In this document: positions 25,171 through 34,349 of the stretch, piece after piece
Numbering within the stretch: position 1 is the stretch's first letter
How the letters are laid out: the number at the start of each line of letters is the position of its first letter
Source: Berkiella sp963829835
Lineage (GTDB): Bacteria > Pseudomonadota > Gammaproteobacteria > Berkiellales > Berkiellaceae
Assembly (NCBI GenBank): GCA_963829835.1
Contig: CAWHKC010000004.1
Coordinates: 868,001-932,000 of the forward strand
Direction: 5' to 3'
DNA length: 64,000 nucleotides
Translations under genes and position numbers: made by a program
Notes under the pieces: generated by a model
Told to the model about the DNA's origin: nothing
Seen by the model: the letters and a program-made list of their open reading frames with translations, nothing else
Database searches by the model: none

Positions 25171-26589
25171 TTATTGCTTTGGTGTCTGTGCCGACGCTGC
25201 AGCTGGCGCTTGGGCTGGAGCTGGAGGTTGTGCCTGTTCTTGCGTTTGAGCCTGTTCAGGTACCAATTCGGCGACAGTTAAGCGCACCGTTTGAAAATAT
25301 TTCTGAGCGACTTGTTGAATTTGTTCCGGTGTAACAGCTTTGATTTTATCTGCGAAATCATCTGCCATTTTCCAGGATAATCCAACTGTTTCAAGCAAAC
25401 CTAATAAGGTTGCTTGCTCAGACATGGAATCTTTTTCATAGACTTCCTGAGCCAACATTTTCGTTTTTGCTTTTTGTAATTCATCATTCAACACCGGTTG
25501 CGTTTTGAGCAAATTGACTTGTTCCATAAACTTCGCTTCAAGTTCCTGTGTCGTGTGCCCTTCAGAAGGATTACCCACGAAAATAAACTGTGTTGAATAA
25601 GGCTTAAAAGGATCATAAGTCGTGCTTGCGCTTGAGGCTATTTGAGAACCACGAATCAAATCACGGTTTAAACGCGCGCTTTCTCCGCCATCTAATAAAG
25701 CACTGGCGAGAACAAGGGCATATATTTCAGATTCATTATCACTGGTCTTAATTGTTGGTACATCAAAACCCCAGATCAAATAGGGAAGTTTTGAAGGAAC
25801 ATGTACTTTAATTCGCTTCTCTCCTAATGAGGGAAGCTCTTTCATAGTCTTGAGAACGGGCAATTCACGGGAAGGTATTTTGCCAAAATATTGTTCTGCT
25901 AATTCAAACACTTTATCCGCTTTCACGTCCCCGACAACAACCAACGTTGCATTATTTGGTGCATACCATTGTTTGTACCAACTACGCAGATCCTCTATTT
26001 TCATTTGATCTAAATCGTCTTGCCATCCAATAACAGGATGATGGTAGGGTCCCATCGGATTAGCCACTGCCATGAAACGTTCCCAGGTCAAATTTTGAGG
26101 ATTGTCGTCAGTGCGCATACGACGCTCTTCAATCACCACCTGAATCTCTTTAGCAAAATTTTCAGGCGCTAAATTTAAATTTATCATTCGGTCCGCTTCT
26201 GCTTCGAAGCTCACCGCTAAATTTGCGGTATCTAGTTCTTCGTAATAAGCGGTGTAATCTTCACCGGTAAAGGCATTATTTTGTCCACCATATTGTGATA
26301 TCAACGTTCCAAAAGCGTCATTTGGTAAACTGGGGGTTCCTTGGAACATCATATGCTCTAAAGCATGAGAAACGCCTGTGTTTCCTCGGCGTTCTTTGGT
26401 CGAGCCCACTTTGTACCAAATTTGGGCCACAACAACCGGTGCACGGTGATCTTCACGTACCACCACATTAAGTCCGTTTGACAACTTATGCTCTACTGTT
26501 ACCGGCTTTTCCATACCATTACCCTGTATACTCCATCCAAGCAAAGCGAACAAAAGTAAGTTAGCTTGTTTTTTCGTCCATGTTTTCAT
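25171..26589 (-). CDS. M16 family zinc peptidase, active subunit
   Basis: A 472-residue periplasmic peptidase. The N terminus has a signal peptide (LLLFALLGWSIQGNGM). The inverted zinc motif is intact: VSHALEHMMFQGT (HxxEH, about residue 79), with the distal Glu expected in the EADRMINLNL segment (about 135). The C-terminal M16 domain follows, and the last 30 residues are a Pro/Ala/Gln-rich low-complexity tail (APAQAPAAASAQ). It is divergent from ftsY and cotranscribed with its inactive partner and probably rsmD. Confidence 0.92.
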   Translation of the reverse strand: MKTWTKKQANLLLFALLGWSIQGNGMEKPVTVEHKLSNGLNVVVREDHRAPVVVAQIWYKVGSTKERRGNTGVSHALEHMMFQGTPSLPNDAFGTLISQYGGQNNAFTGEDYTAYYEELDTANLAVSFEAEADRMINLNLAPENFAKEIQVVIEERRMRTDDNPQNLTWERFMAVANPMGPYHHPVIGWQDDLDQMKIEDLRSWYKQWYAPNNATLVVVGDVKADKVFELAEQYFGKIPSRELPVLKTMKELPSLGEKRIKVHVPSKLPYLIWGFDVPTIKTSDNESEIYALVLASALLDGGESARLNRDLIRGSQIASSASTTYDPFKPYSTQFIFVGNPSEGHTTQELEAKFMEQVNLLKTQPVLNDELQKAKTKMLAQEVYEKDSMSEQATLLGLLETVGLSWKMADDFADKIKAVTPEQIQQVAQKYFQTVRLTVAELVPEQAQTQEQAQPPAPAQAPAAASAQTPKQ

Positions 26590-26664
26590 ATGTTGAGCAC
26601 CAAATACCCTTTACCTGTGATCTACTAATGGTAGGATACCCTATTTTCTCCATTAGGCCATACC

Positions 26665-27744
26665 ATGTTCAAATTCTTTAGCCGTAAGAAAAATGATGGG
26701 ACATCTCCTGAAGATCCCAAGAATGAAAAACCCACTGAAAGCGCGGACACCACACAAGACCAAACTCCCGCAGCTTCTTCACCCACGACGCAGGTAAAGG
26801 AAACCTCCACCTCCTGGTTTGGACGTTTAAAAGCTTCCTTAAGCCGCACCCGCGCAAGCTTTTCTGAAGGGATAGCCACCCTGTTTTTAGGCAAGAAAGA
26901 AATAGATGATAAGTTACTTCAAACGCTTGAAGCACACCTACTCAAAGCAGATATCGGTGTTGATGCCACCAAACTAATCATTCAAACCCTGACTCAAGGC
27001 ATTTCTAGAAAAGAAATTAATGATGCCCAAGCGGTTTATGCTGCTTTACAAAAAACGATGGTTCAGATGCTTGAGCCCTGCGAACAAGCTTTAACCATAG
27101 AGCCGACACAAAAACCTTTTGTTTTATTGATGATAGGCGTCAACGGTGCTGGCAAAACCACGACCATAGGAAAATTAGCAAAACGCTTTCAAGAAGGTGG
27201 ACTATCCGTCATGTTAGCAGCAGGAGATACTTTTCGAGCAGCTGCAATTGAGCAACTACAAGTGTGGGGTGAGCGCAACCAAGTACCCGTTGTTGCGCAA
27301 CATACGGGTGCTGACAGCGCTTCAGTTATTTTTGATGCTTTTCAATCCGCCAAAGCCAAAGGAATTGATGTCCTGATAGCGGATACTGCTGGGCGATTAC
27401 ATACTCGAGATAACTTGATGGATGAGCTTAAAAAAGTGAAAAAGGTTATTCAAAAGCTCGACGCCAACGCACCCCATGAAGTGATGCTTATTCTTGATGC
27501 CGGTACCGGCCAAAATGCACTTGCGCAAGCCGTGAAATTTCATGAAGCAATGGGCGTTACTGGACTTGTCATCTCAAAATTAGATGGAACTGCCAAAGGG
27601 GGTATTATTTTTGCCATCGCCAACAAATTAAAGCTGCCTATTCGTTTTATCGGGGTCGGAGAAAAATTGGAAGATTTACGCCCTTTTCAAGCGCAGGCAT
27701 TTGTGAGTGCTCTTTTCGATCAAAGCACACCCCCAATCCAATAA
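26665..27744 (+). CDS. ftsY: Signal recognition particle receptor FtsY
   Basis: A 359-residue SRP-type GTPase. An acidic/low-complexity N-terminal A domain (residues 1-55) precedes the NG domain: P-loop GVNGAGKTTTIGKLAKRF (about 152), the insertion box region DTFRAAAIEQLQVWGER, DTAGRLHTRDNLMDELKK (about 236) and SKLDGTAKGGIIFAIA (about 300). It docks ribosome-SRP complexes at the membrane. First gene of the conserved ftsY-ftsE-ftsX cluster. The A domain is short compared with E. coli. Confidence 0.97.
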   Translation: MFKFFSRKKNDGTSPEDPKNEKPTESADTTQDQTPAASSPTTQVKETSTSWFGRLKASLSRTRASFSEGIATLFLGKKEIDDKLLQTLEAHLLKADIGVDATKLIIQTLTQGISRKEINDAQAVYAALQKTMVQMLEPCEQALTIEPTQKPFVLLMIGVNGAGKTTTIGKLAKRFQEGGLSVMLAAGDTFRAAAIEQLQVWGERNQVPVVAQHTGADSASVIFDAFQSAKAKGIDVLIADTAGRLHTRDNLMDELKKVKKVIQKLDANAPHEVMLILDAGTGQNALAQAVKFHEAMGVTGLVISKLDGTAKGGIIFAIANKLKLPIRFIGVGEKLEDLRPFQAQAFVSALFDQSTPPIQ

Positions 27745-27845
27745 GCTTTCTAGCTTAGTATCTTTGGTATCTATTGATCCCTTGGTGATGCGCCATAAGT
27801 TGGGTATGATAAAAATTAATGACGCATCAAGGGCAAGGGGGATTT

Positions 27846-28568
27846 GTGATTAGTCTTCATAATGTCACTAAAAAATATCCTAATGGACAAGTTGCCCTTA
27901 ACAATATCTCACTGGAAATTGCTTCTGGTGAAATGGTATTTCTTAGAGGGCACTCTGGCGCCGGAAAATCGACGCTTCTTAAATTGATAGCCTTACTTGA
28001 ACACCCCACGCGCGGGCAAATCATGGTATCTGGTAAAAATATCAGTCAAATGAAGAAGTATAAAGTGCCTTTTTATAGACGCCACCTGGGCTTTATTACG
28101 CAAAATCCAAAACTACTCAATAATTATACAGTCTTTGAAAATGTTGCTATGCCTTTGGTTATTGCAGGCTATGACAAAACGGATATTGTCAGGCGCGTTA
28201 GGGCGGCATTAGAACGGGTAGGTCTTTTAGATAAAGAGCGACAGTTGCCACCAAATCTATCGGTCGGTGAGCTACAACGCGTCGGTATTGCGCGTGCTGT
28301 GGTCCATAAGCCTCGTTTTCTATTAGCAGATGAGCCCACTGGTAATTTAGATCCAGAGCTCTCTTTAGAAATCATGAAGCTATTTGAACGTTTCCACCAG
28401 GTCGGAGTGACGGTACTCATTGCCTCACACGATACTGCTTTACTTGAACAATTTCCTTTTAGAAAATTACATCTGGCGCAAGGAAAGATTATCACTGCGA
28501 CTTCACCCAAAATAACACCCTCGGAAATCATAACGCCCATAGAGCAAGAGGAGCTGGGGTATGTCTAG
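27846..28568 (+). CDS. ftsE: Cell division ATP-binding protein FtsE
   Basis: About 240 residues from the GTG at 27846, which follows a GGGGGA ribosome site; the frame is open from an ATG at 27819 but those extra residues are unlike the family. ABC ATPase signatures: Walker A GHSGAGKSTLLKLI, Q-loop region, LSVGELQRVGIARA signature and Walker B FLLADEPTGNLDPE. With FtsX it activates periplasmic amidases at the septum. It carries about 20 additional C-terminal residues rich in Pro and Ile relative to the usual 222, and overlaps ftsX by 8 bases. Confidence 0.96.
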   Translation: MISLHNVTKKYPNGQVALNNISLEIASGEMVFLRGHSGAGKSTLLKLIALLEHPTRGQIMVSGKNISQMKKYKVPFYRRHLGFITQNPKLLNNYTVFENVAMPLVIAGYDKTDIVRRVRAALERVGLLDKERQLPPNLSVGELQRVGIARAVVHKPRFLLADEPTGNLDPELSLEIMKLFERFHQVGVTVLIASHDTALLEQFPFRKLHLAQGKIITATSPKITPSEIITPIEQEELGYV

Positions 28569-29538
28569 TATGAAAACAGGCGCAAAAACTCAGAATATTA
28601 GTTGGCTACAACATCTATTGGTTTACCTTAATTCACATTTTTTAGCTTTTACTATTAGTTTTCGTAATTTAAGTTTGACTCCGTTTGCTTCATTTATGAC
28701 TATGGCGGCAATCGGTGTCTGTTTATCTTTACCGGTTGGTCTATTTTTATTTATTAAAAATATTCAACAGATAAGTGGCGGCTTTGATCAAGGATCTGCT
28801 ATTTCTCTTTATATCGATGCCAAAAGCACACCTCAACAGATTGACGCCATCATTCAGAAAGTGAAGCAGTATCCCTTTGTAGAAAAAACAACTTATTTGA
28901 GTCCTGAAAAAGCACTCAATGAATTTCAAGAAACTTCAGGACTAAAAGATGCCTTATCCCTTTTACCTGAAAACCCTTTACCTGGTGTTATTAGTATTGA
29001 AATCAACTCCAAAAGAACAACGCAAGCAGAGTTGACTGCCATGAAAGAAACGCTAGCAAAACTGCCTCAAGTCAACCAAGCGGTTTTTGATTATGAATGG
29101 GTTGAAAAATTAAATGGCTTTATTTCCTTTGGAAAGATTTTGGTTAATTGCTTATATTTTATCATTGGATTGGGGGTTATTTTGATGGTAGGAAATACCA
29201 TTCGATTAGCTCTTGAACGTCATAAAGATGAAATTGAAGTCTTAAATTTAATAGGCGCAACCGTCGCATTTATTCGTCGGCCATTTTTATACCGAGGTGC
29301 TCTCTATGGCGGTCTTGGCGGCATTATTGCCATATTAATGATAAATACTATGACTTACACCCTTGAAGGCCCCGCTCTTGAGCTAAGCTCTCTGTTTCAT
29401 GGCGTATTTTTCTTGGAAAATTTAAGTTTCTACGATACAGTGTTGCTCCTAATTGCCAGTAGCGGTTTAGGTTGGTTAGGCGCGGCCATAGCCTTTGCCC
29501 AACAAAATCGAACAGAGATCCTGGTGAGCTCTTCCTAA
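28561..29538 (+). CDS. ftsX: Cell division protein FtsX
   Basis: A 325-residue inner-membrane protein with four hydrophobic helices: one near residues 35-65 (FASFMTMAAIGVCLSLPVGL), then a large periplasmic loop (residues about 75-190), and three near the C terminus. The short motif LEGPALELSS and the GALYGGLGGIIAILM segment are typical of FtsX. It partners FtsE in regulating peptidoglycan hydrolysis at division. The gene ends in an intrinsic terminator, so it is probably the last gene of the operon; rpoH, which follows ftsX in many relatives, is absent. Confidence 0.95.
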   Translation: MSSMKTGAKTQNISWLQHLLVYLNSHFLAFTISFRNLSLTPFASFMTMAAIGVCLSLPVGLFLFIKNIQQISGGFDQGSAISLYIDAKSTPQQIDAIIQKVKQYPFVEKTTYLSPEKALNEFQETSGLKDALSLLPENPLPGVISIEINSKRTTQAELTAMKETLAKLPQVNQAVFDYEWVEKLNGFISFGKILVNCLYFIIGLGVILMVGNTIRLALERHKDEIEVLNLIGATVAFIRRPFLYRGALYGGLGGIIAILMINTMTYTLEGPALELSSLFHGVFFLENLSFYDTVLLLIASSGLGWLGAAIAFAQQNRTEILVSSS

Positions 29539-29548
29539 GAGCTTTTTC
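29527..29548 (+). terminator. Intrinsic terminator at the end of ftsX
   Basis: A 7-bp stem AGCTCTT/AAGAGCT with a 3-base loop, followed by TTTTTCTC. The ftsX stop codon overlaps the loop and stem. It should end the ftsYEX transcript before the permease gene. Confidence 0.7.
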
Positions 29549-29569
29549 TCTCATTGCATAAGGTGTTTT

Positions 29570-30790
29570 ATGTCTCTTAAAAATGCTATCGGCGGGGTAG
29601 CTCTCCTTGCTGGTACGGCTATCGGTGCTGCTGTTTTAGCATTGCCCGTCATTACTGCCCATCTTGGTTTTGCACAAACGGTTATCATTTACACTACCTG
29701 TTGGCTATTTATGACTTTCGGGGCACTTTATCTTTTAGAAGTGAATCTCCTTGTTGGCTATGGCACAAACCTGATTACGATGGCACATGCTACCCTTGGC
29801 GAATTTGGAAAATATTTTACTTGGTGTATATACCTTATCTTGTTGTACGCCTTAACCGCAGCCTATTTATCAGGTGTTGGCGCTTGGATTGTGTCAGGGA
29901 TTGCAAACTTTAACATAACACTTTCTCCTTTTGGCAGCGCGATTATTGCCACCTTATTAACCATGATTATTATTTTATTAGGGACAACTGTTACAGATTG
30001 GGTAAACCGTTTTTTAATGATCGGTTTGATAAGTGCTTTTGTAACATTGTTAGTTGTAGTCGCAGAACATGTTCAGTTACATCTATTGTATGAACAGCCC
30101 AGTATTTTTGATTTGCGGCCCATTCCGCTTATTATCACCGCCTTTGGTTCTGCTATCGTCATTCCAACCATCACCGAATACTTACATGGTAAGCCACGCC
30201 AATTACTTGGGGTGGTGCTATTTGGCAGTTGCATCCCATTGTTGGTTTACATCACTTGGGAATCGGCTATCTTAGGTATTATTCCTTTGTCAGGAAATCC
30301 TGGTTTACTGCAGATCCAACAACATGGACATGCCGCAACCGATGTCACTGCCGCCTTAAAATCTTTATTACATACCCCCGTGATTACACAAGCGTCGACT
30401 TATTTTTCTATTTTTGCTTTAGTCACTTCTTTACTTGGTGTATGTCTTTCTTTGTTTGATTTTTTGGCAGATGGTTTACATCTACGTAAACGTTTTCGTG
30501 AACGCATTTTACTTACTCTTATTACTTTTCTTCCACCACTTTGTTTTATTTTATTTTATCCCCGCGGTTTTACAGTTGCCCTAAGCTTTGCGGGCATATT
30601 TGTCGCTATTTTATTGGGTATATTGCCTGCCATGATGGCCTGGCAAGGTCGCTATCGATTAAAAAAAGATAAACCCTTACAAATCATTGGCGGCAAAGCC
30701 ATGATTATTCTGACCATTTCCTTCTTTCTTTTTGTGACATTGATTGAATGTTATAACCAATTTGAAACCCTCTGGAGATATCGAGGGTGA
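29570..30790 (+). CDS. Aromatic amino acid permease (HAAAP family, TyrP/Mtr-like)
   Basis: A 406-residue membrane protein with about eleven hydrophobic helices. The opening NAIGGVALLAGTAIGAAVLA is the conserved glycine-rich first helix of the hydroxy/aromatic amino acid permease family (TyrP, Mtr, TnaB), proton symporters for Tyr or Trp. Further family marks are LITAFGSAIVIPTITEYLHG near residue 193 and LGVCLSLFDFLADGL near 287. Which amino acid it carries cannot be told. Its stop overlaps the start of rsmJ by 4 bases. Confidence 0.88.
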   Translation: MSLKNAIGGVALLAGTAIGAAVLALPVITAHLGFAQTVIIYTTCWLFMTFGALYLLEVNLLVGYGTNLITMAHATLGEFGKYFTWCIYLILLYALTAAYLSGVGAWIVSGIANFNITLSPFGSAIIATLLTMIIILLGTTVTDWVNRFLMIGLISAFVTLLVVVAEHVQLHLLYEQPSIFDLRPIPLIITAFGSAIVIPTITEYLHGKPRQLLGVVLFGSCIPLLVYITWESAILGIIPLSGNPGLLQIQQHGHAATDVTAALKSLLHTPVITQASTYFSIFALVTSLLGVCLSLFDFLADGLHLRKRFRERILLTLITFLPPLCFILFYPRGFTVALSFAGIFVAILLGILPAMMAWQGRYRLKKDKPLQIIGGKAMIILTISFFLFVTLIECYNQFETLWRYRG

Positions 30791-31380
30791 ACGATAGCAC
30801 CTTTAAAATTGATTTTCTAAAAGGGAGATTGCGATATCGTTATGAGCACCTACAAGGGAGAAATGAACTCATTGCTAAAGCGATTGGTTGGAAAAAAGAT
30901 TGTTCACTCCATATTGTTGATAGCACTGCCGGTTTGGGGCGAGAAGCCTTTCTTTTAGCAGCCCTTGGATGCCAAGTGACATTATTTGAGCGTCATCCAG
31001 CGATTGTTCTTCTTCTTAAAGATGCCCTAGAAAGAGCTTTGAAAGATCCTGATATTGCGCCTATTATTGAGCGAATGGCTTTAATGGAGTCATGCGCTAT
31101 CCATTACTTCAATCAAAACCCCGAAGTGCGCCCCGATGTCATTTATTGCGACCCTATGTTCCCCTCCAGACATAAATCAGCGTTAGTCAAAAAAGATATG
31201 CAATTATTGCAAGCCGTTGTAGGGTGTGATTCTGATGGTGAACAATTAGTTGCCAAGGCATTGAAGACAGCAAAAAAGCGTGTGGTCGTAAAACGCGCAT
31301 TAACTGCCCCTGCTTTACATGAAAATCCAAATATTGTCTTCAGGGCTCGCAGTCATCGTTTTGATGTTTATATAGTTTAA
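30787..31380 (+). CDS. rsmJ: 16S rRNA m2G1516 methyltransferase RsmJ
   Basis: A 197-residue enzyme beginning with GTG that overlaps the permease stop. Family marks are VDSTAGLGREAFLLAALGCQ (SAM motif, about residue 43), the ERHP motif, VIYCDPMFPSRHKSALVKKD (about 118) and KRVVVKRALTAPAL near the C terminus. It methylates G1516 of 16S rRNA. It is shorter than E. coli RsmJ (250) because the N-terminal domain before FKIDFLKGRLRYR is missing; the catalytic part is complete. Confidence 0.93.
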   Translation: MNDSTFKIDFLKGRLRYRYEHLQGRNELIAKAIGWKKDCSLHIVDSTAGLGREAFLLAALGCQVTLFERHPAIVLLLKDALERALKDPDIAPIIERMALMESCAIHYFNQNPEVRPDVIYCDPMFPSRHKSALVKKDMQLLQAVVGCDSDGEQLVAKALKTAKKRVVVKRALTAPALHENPNIVFRARSHRFDVYIV

Positions 31381-31391
31381 GGTTTGGAAGA

Positions 31392-32171
31392 TTAGCCTAA
31401 TTTGTTTGATGAAGAACAACTAAATCCGGCATCTTCTAAAATTTGACAGCTTTCAGGACGTCGCAAAAATGCCATGAACGCTAACGTTTCTTTTTCATGT
31501 TGCATTGGTTTTAAAACAATAATCTCATGTAATACTGGCTTATAACTTTTAGGATCTGGTTCCCAGTATCGCTTATGCAATCGCGTCTGGGGTGATAATT
31601 GAGCAAGAGAAATGAAACCCATTGGGACACGTTTGGAGATTAATAATTGATAGGCATGCTTGATGCCTTTGCTATAGATAAGACGACCTTGCACTTGATT
31701 CCATAGGTTGTAAGCTTGTAGAACCTCTTTGGCCGCGCCTCCATAAGCGGAAACGCCTGGGTTTGCAATCACAATAGCCGTGTTTTGTTTTTCGGTCAAA
31801 GCATGATGCAATGATTCTGGGGAAACAGAAATGTCAGGGCTCCACAAAACCACTCTTCCCATTGCAACGACATACCGACTTTCTTGATCTGCCTTTTGAG
31901 CATTCACTAACCCTTGTGTATAAGTTTCATCCGAAGAAAGAAATAAATCATAGGACATGCCATGCATGATATGGGCATAGAGATGACCCGTAGGTGCAGT
32001 AGAAGTTTTACACTGATATCCAGTTGTCTGGCTAAATTTTTGACAAATCTTAACGATAGGTTCTTCGATGCTTGAAGAAACAGCGATATGTAATGGGCTA
32101 TCATTTGCAAAAGAGGTCTGCACTATGCCTAGAATAAAAAACAGGCATACCAGACAATTTAAAAAGCGCAT
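31392..32171 (-). CDS. ModA-like periplasmic molybdate-binding protein
   Basis: About 259 residues from the ATG at 32171, which follows AAGGATAG and gives a clean signal peptide (MRFLNCLVCLFFILGIVQTS, cut after FA). A longer frame from 32255 overlaps the upstream stop in an ATGA arrangement and cannot be excluded. Family marks: SSSIEEPIVKICQKFSQTTG, GHLYAHIMHGMSYDLFLSSD, and VIANPGVSAYGGAAKEVL. It would bind an oxyanion or other small ligand in the periplasm. No modB or modC lies nearby, so the transporter is either elsewhere or the protein has another role. Confidence 0.8.
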   Translation of the reverse strand: MRFLNCLVCLFFILGIVQTSFANDSPLHIAVSSSIEEPIVKICQKFSQTTGYQCKTSTAPTGHLYAHIMHGMSYDLFLSSDETYTQGLVNAQKADQESRYVVAMGRVVLWSPDISVSPESLHHALTEKQNTAIVIANPGVSAYGGAAKEVLQAYNLWNQVQGRLIYSKGIKHAYQLLISKRVPMGFISLAQLSPQTRLHKRYWEPDPKSYKPVLHEIIVLKPMQHEKETLAFMAFLRRPESCQILEDAGFSCSSSNKLG

Positions 32172-32251
32172 TTTACTATCCTTGTAAGCGCTTAAGATCA
32201 TCCCTGATGTTTGATAATGCCTCTTTTTTAATAAAATCACAACGACCATGC

Positions 32252-32608
32252 TCATTCTTTGTGGCTATCATTATCTTTCTCATAAGAAGCCACCGTCGTA
32301 TAAGCCCAATGACTGCGCGTTTTCACTGGCATGCGATTAGTCAGACTGGTTTCGGATAAAAAACGGAAGGTTTGTGCTATTTCGTCATAATTTTCAATAA
32401 TAAATAAATAAGCATTTTGAATCAGAAAAACTCTTTTTTCGGGCAGAACATCATCATAATTCCAACCGTAAGGGTGCTTATCGGGATGAAAGTGATGTAA
32501 TAATGTATTTCGAGCGCGACGACATTCCTCTTTTGTCGCATTTAAAGGTACACCCAATATCGAAAATTTATTGGTCACTTCACTTAAATCTAACGCTTCT
32601 TTTTCCAT
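32252..32608 (-). CDS. J-domain protein
   Basis: A 118-residue protein whose N-terminal 75 residues are a J domain: KFSILGVPLNATKEECRRAR (helix I-II) and LLHHFHPDKHPYGWN with the invariant HPD, then the third helix VFLIQNAYLFIIENY. It should stimulate an Hsp70 (DnaK-type) ATPase. No G/F linker, zinc fingers or C-terminal substrate domain follow, so it is a minimal co-chaperone. Its start overlaps the stop of the upstream 561-residue gene (TAATG), so the two are translationally coupled. Confidence 0.85.
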   Translation of the reverse strand: MEKEALDLSEVTNKFSILGVPLNATKEECRRARNTLLHHFHPDKHPYGWNYDDVLPEKRVFLIQNAYLFIIENYDEIAQTFRFLSETSLTNRMPVKTRSHWAYTTVASYEKDNDSHKE

Positions 32609-34293
32609 TAACGTCCGTACTCAATAAAAGAATTAATATCACCAGGCAAATGCCCAACACCCTTGAGTGTCGCCACATGATAATGCTGCGCATCAAGCGC
32701 TCCATTAAAATGCTCAACCCAAATCTCCGTATCACCATTGGATGTAATTTGCGCATGAACCACCGAGGATCCACCTGAGGTTTTTCCTAAAGAATCTAAC
32801 AGGGAGCTTAAATTAATTTTATCATTAGCTTTAATATTGAAGCCTTCAATGACATTGGCACCATGTAAAACTTGGGTTAAATTTAATTGATAAACAGCAC
32901 CTTTTGAAACTTGCATTGAAGAGGGCTGTTTTACTTGTGTGGGTTTATTTGTTGCAGGCAATTTTCTGAGTATTTGTAAAGGTGTTTTGTTTGATGAGGT
33001 ATGAACAATTTCATTGGACCCTTTTTCAACCACAATGGTGGCCTCTATCATGCATTCGGAATTTTGCGCAGATTTTCCTTTGGTTTGTATCACGATCGAT
33101 GATTCCAAATATTCTGGGCCAAAGGATAATAAGCGATCAACTTCATCAATAAAGTCACATTCTGTTTTAGATTGGTTCCCCAACAATTGAAAAAGCTTCT
33201 TAAAAACGCAATTGTCGTGTTTATCATATTTCATCAAATCAATTTGCATTAACGCTGCGCGGATCTGATAGGCTTGCGCAAAATAAGGTGTTAAGGCATA
33301 TAACGGTAGTGATCGATTCAAAATACTTTCAATCAGATGGTTATAAAGGGCTGTTCCCAACTTGGGATTATTTTTGGGAATAATACTGGTAATGACATCT
33401 TTAAAGGCGTCATGACTTAAGCCCAAATATTGAGTAAATCTTAATGATTTAGCATTTTGTCCCACAGTGGAGGGGGCATTTTCCCAGGTATATTCTATGC
33501 CTTCTTGTAAAGGCAAATCGAAAACAATTTTTGCGCGATAAGAATGTCTTAACATGCTTGTTTTTGTCATTTTGTAATGGATGTGCAAAAGACCCGAATG
33601 CCTTTGCTCTTGCCAAAGTGCAATTAACTGCCCTTGTGGGATATCACTTACTTGAGGGTGGTATTCAACCGAACGCTGGCTCAACAATTGAGGGGCTGAT
33701 GCTGATTTTACTTTTAGGCTAATGGTAAAAGCATTACCCGTTCGAGGAGTGAGCAATTCAATGGCGCCATTTGTTTTAACATGAGAACAAGAGTGTAATC
33801 CTTGACCTTCCAAACATTGCGCTCTTGAATAAACATAGGTTAATTCTTGCAAAGTAGTAAAGTATTCTTGCGCTTTAGGGGCTTCAATATTACCTTGCTC
33901 ATCTGTTAGCATGGCATAAGAATGGTTAGCCAAATCAAGGCCAAATACTTTAGCGCGAGATAATCCAGGGTTATCTTCATTAGCAACAAAACCGTTTATG
34001 CTAAAGGGTATAGCAAACAGGGGCGCAAGCGAATAATCGTTGATGGGATCAGTAAAGCCAACAGTTGGGACGCTAATACTTAACTCGGCATCTGGTATTT
34101 CTCTTAGCAGCTCAAGTTCATGCTGAATATCTAAAATAAACAGTATTTGTTGAGATTGACCAAACAAGGATTTACTTTGAAGGTATTCATTCAGTGTTGG
34201 CAATGCTCCAAAATGTCCACAGTGCAAACCAAATTTTGCTTCAAGAGGTGGTTGATGTGGAATTGCTTGATGTCTTTTCATATATGAACTCAA
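32608..34293 (-). CDS. Unknown protein with type I secretion-like C terminus
   Basis: A 561-residue protein with no recognised domain in the first 470 residues and no signal peptide; this part has mixed alpha/beta composition with several Cys and His. The last ~85 residues (VIEGFNIKANDKINLSSLLD, a GDTEIWVEHFNG segment and HVATLKGVGHLP) follow the pattern of the C-terminal target module of type I secreted adhesins and RTX proteins. RTX nonapeptide repeats are not seen. It is coupled to a J-domain gene. Secretion is inferred; it could also be an effector of another pathway. Confidence 0.55.
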   Translation of the reverse strand: MSSYMKRHQAIPHQPPLEAKFGLHCGHFGALPTLNEYLQSKSLFGQSQQILFILDIQHELELLREIPDAELSISVPTVGFTDPINDYSLAPLFAIPFSINGFVANEDNPGLSRAKVFGLDLANHSYAMLTDEQGNIEAPKAQEYFTTLQELTYVYSRAQCLEGQGLHSCSHVKTNGAIELLTPRTGNAFTISLKVKSASAPQLLSQRSVEYHPQVSDIPQGQLIALWQEQRHSGLLHIHYKMTKTSMLRHSYRAKIVFDLPLQEGIEYTWENAPSTVGQNAKSLRFTQYLGLSHDAFKDVITSIIPKNNPKLGTALYNHLIESILNRSLPLYALTPYFAQAYQIRAALMQIDLMKYDKHDNCVFKKLFQLLGNQSKTECDFIDEVDRLLSFGPEYLESSIVIQTKGKSAQNSECMIEATIVVEKGSNEIVHTSSNKTPLQILRKLPATNKPTQVKQPSSMQVSKGAVYQLNLTQVLHGANVIEGFNIKANDKINLSSLLDSLGKTSGGSSVVHAQITSNGDTEIWVEHFNGALDAQHYHVATLKGVGHLPGDINSFIEYGR

Positions 34294-34349
34294 AGCGGAA
34301 TATGCCCATATATATAGCCTTTAGCACAATCTAAGCGATATTTGATGAT

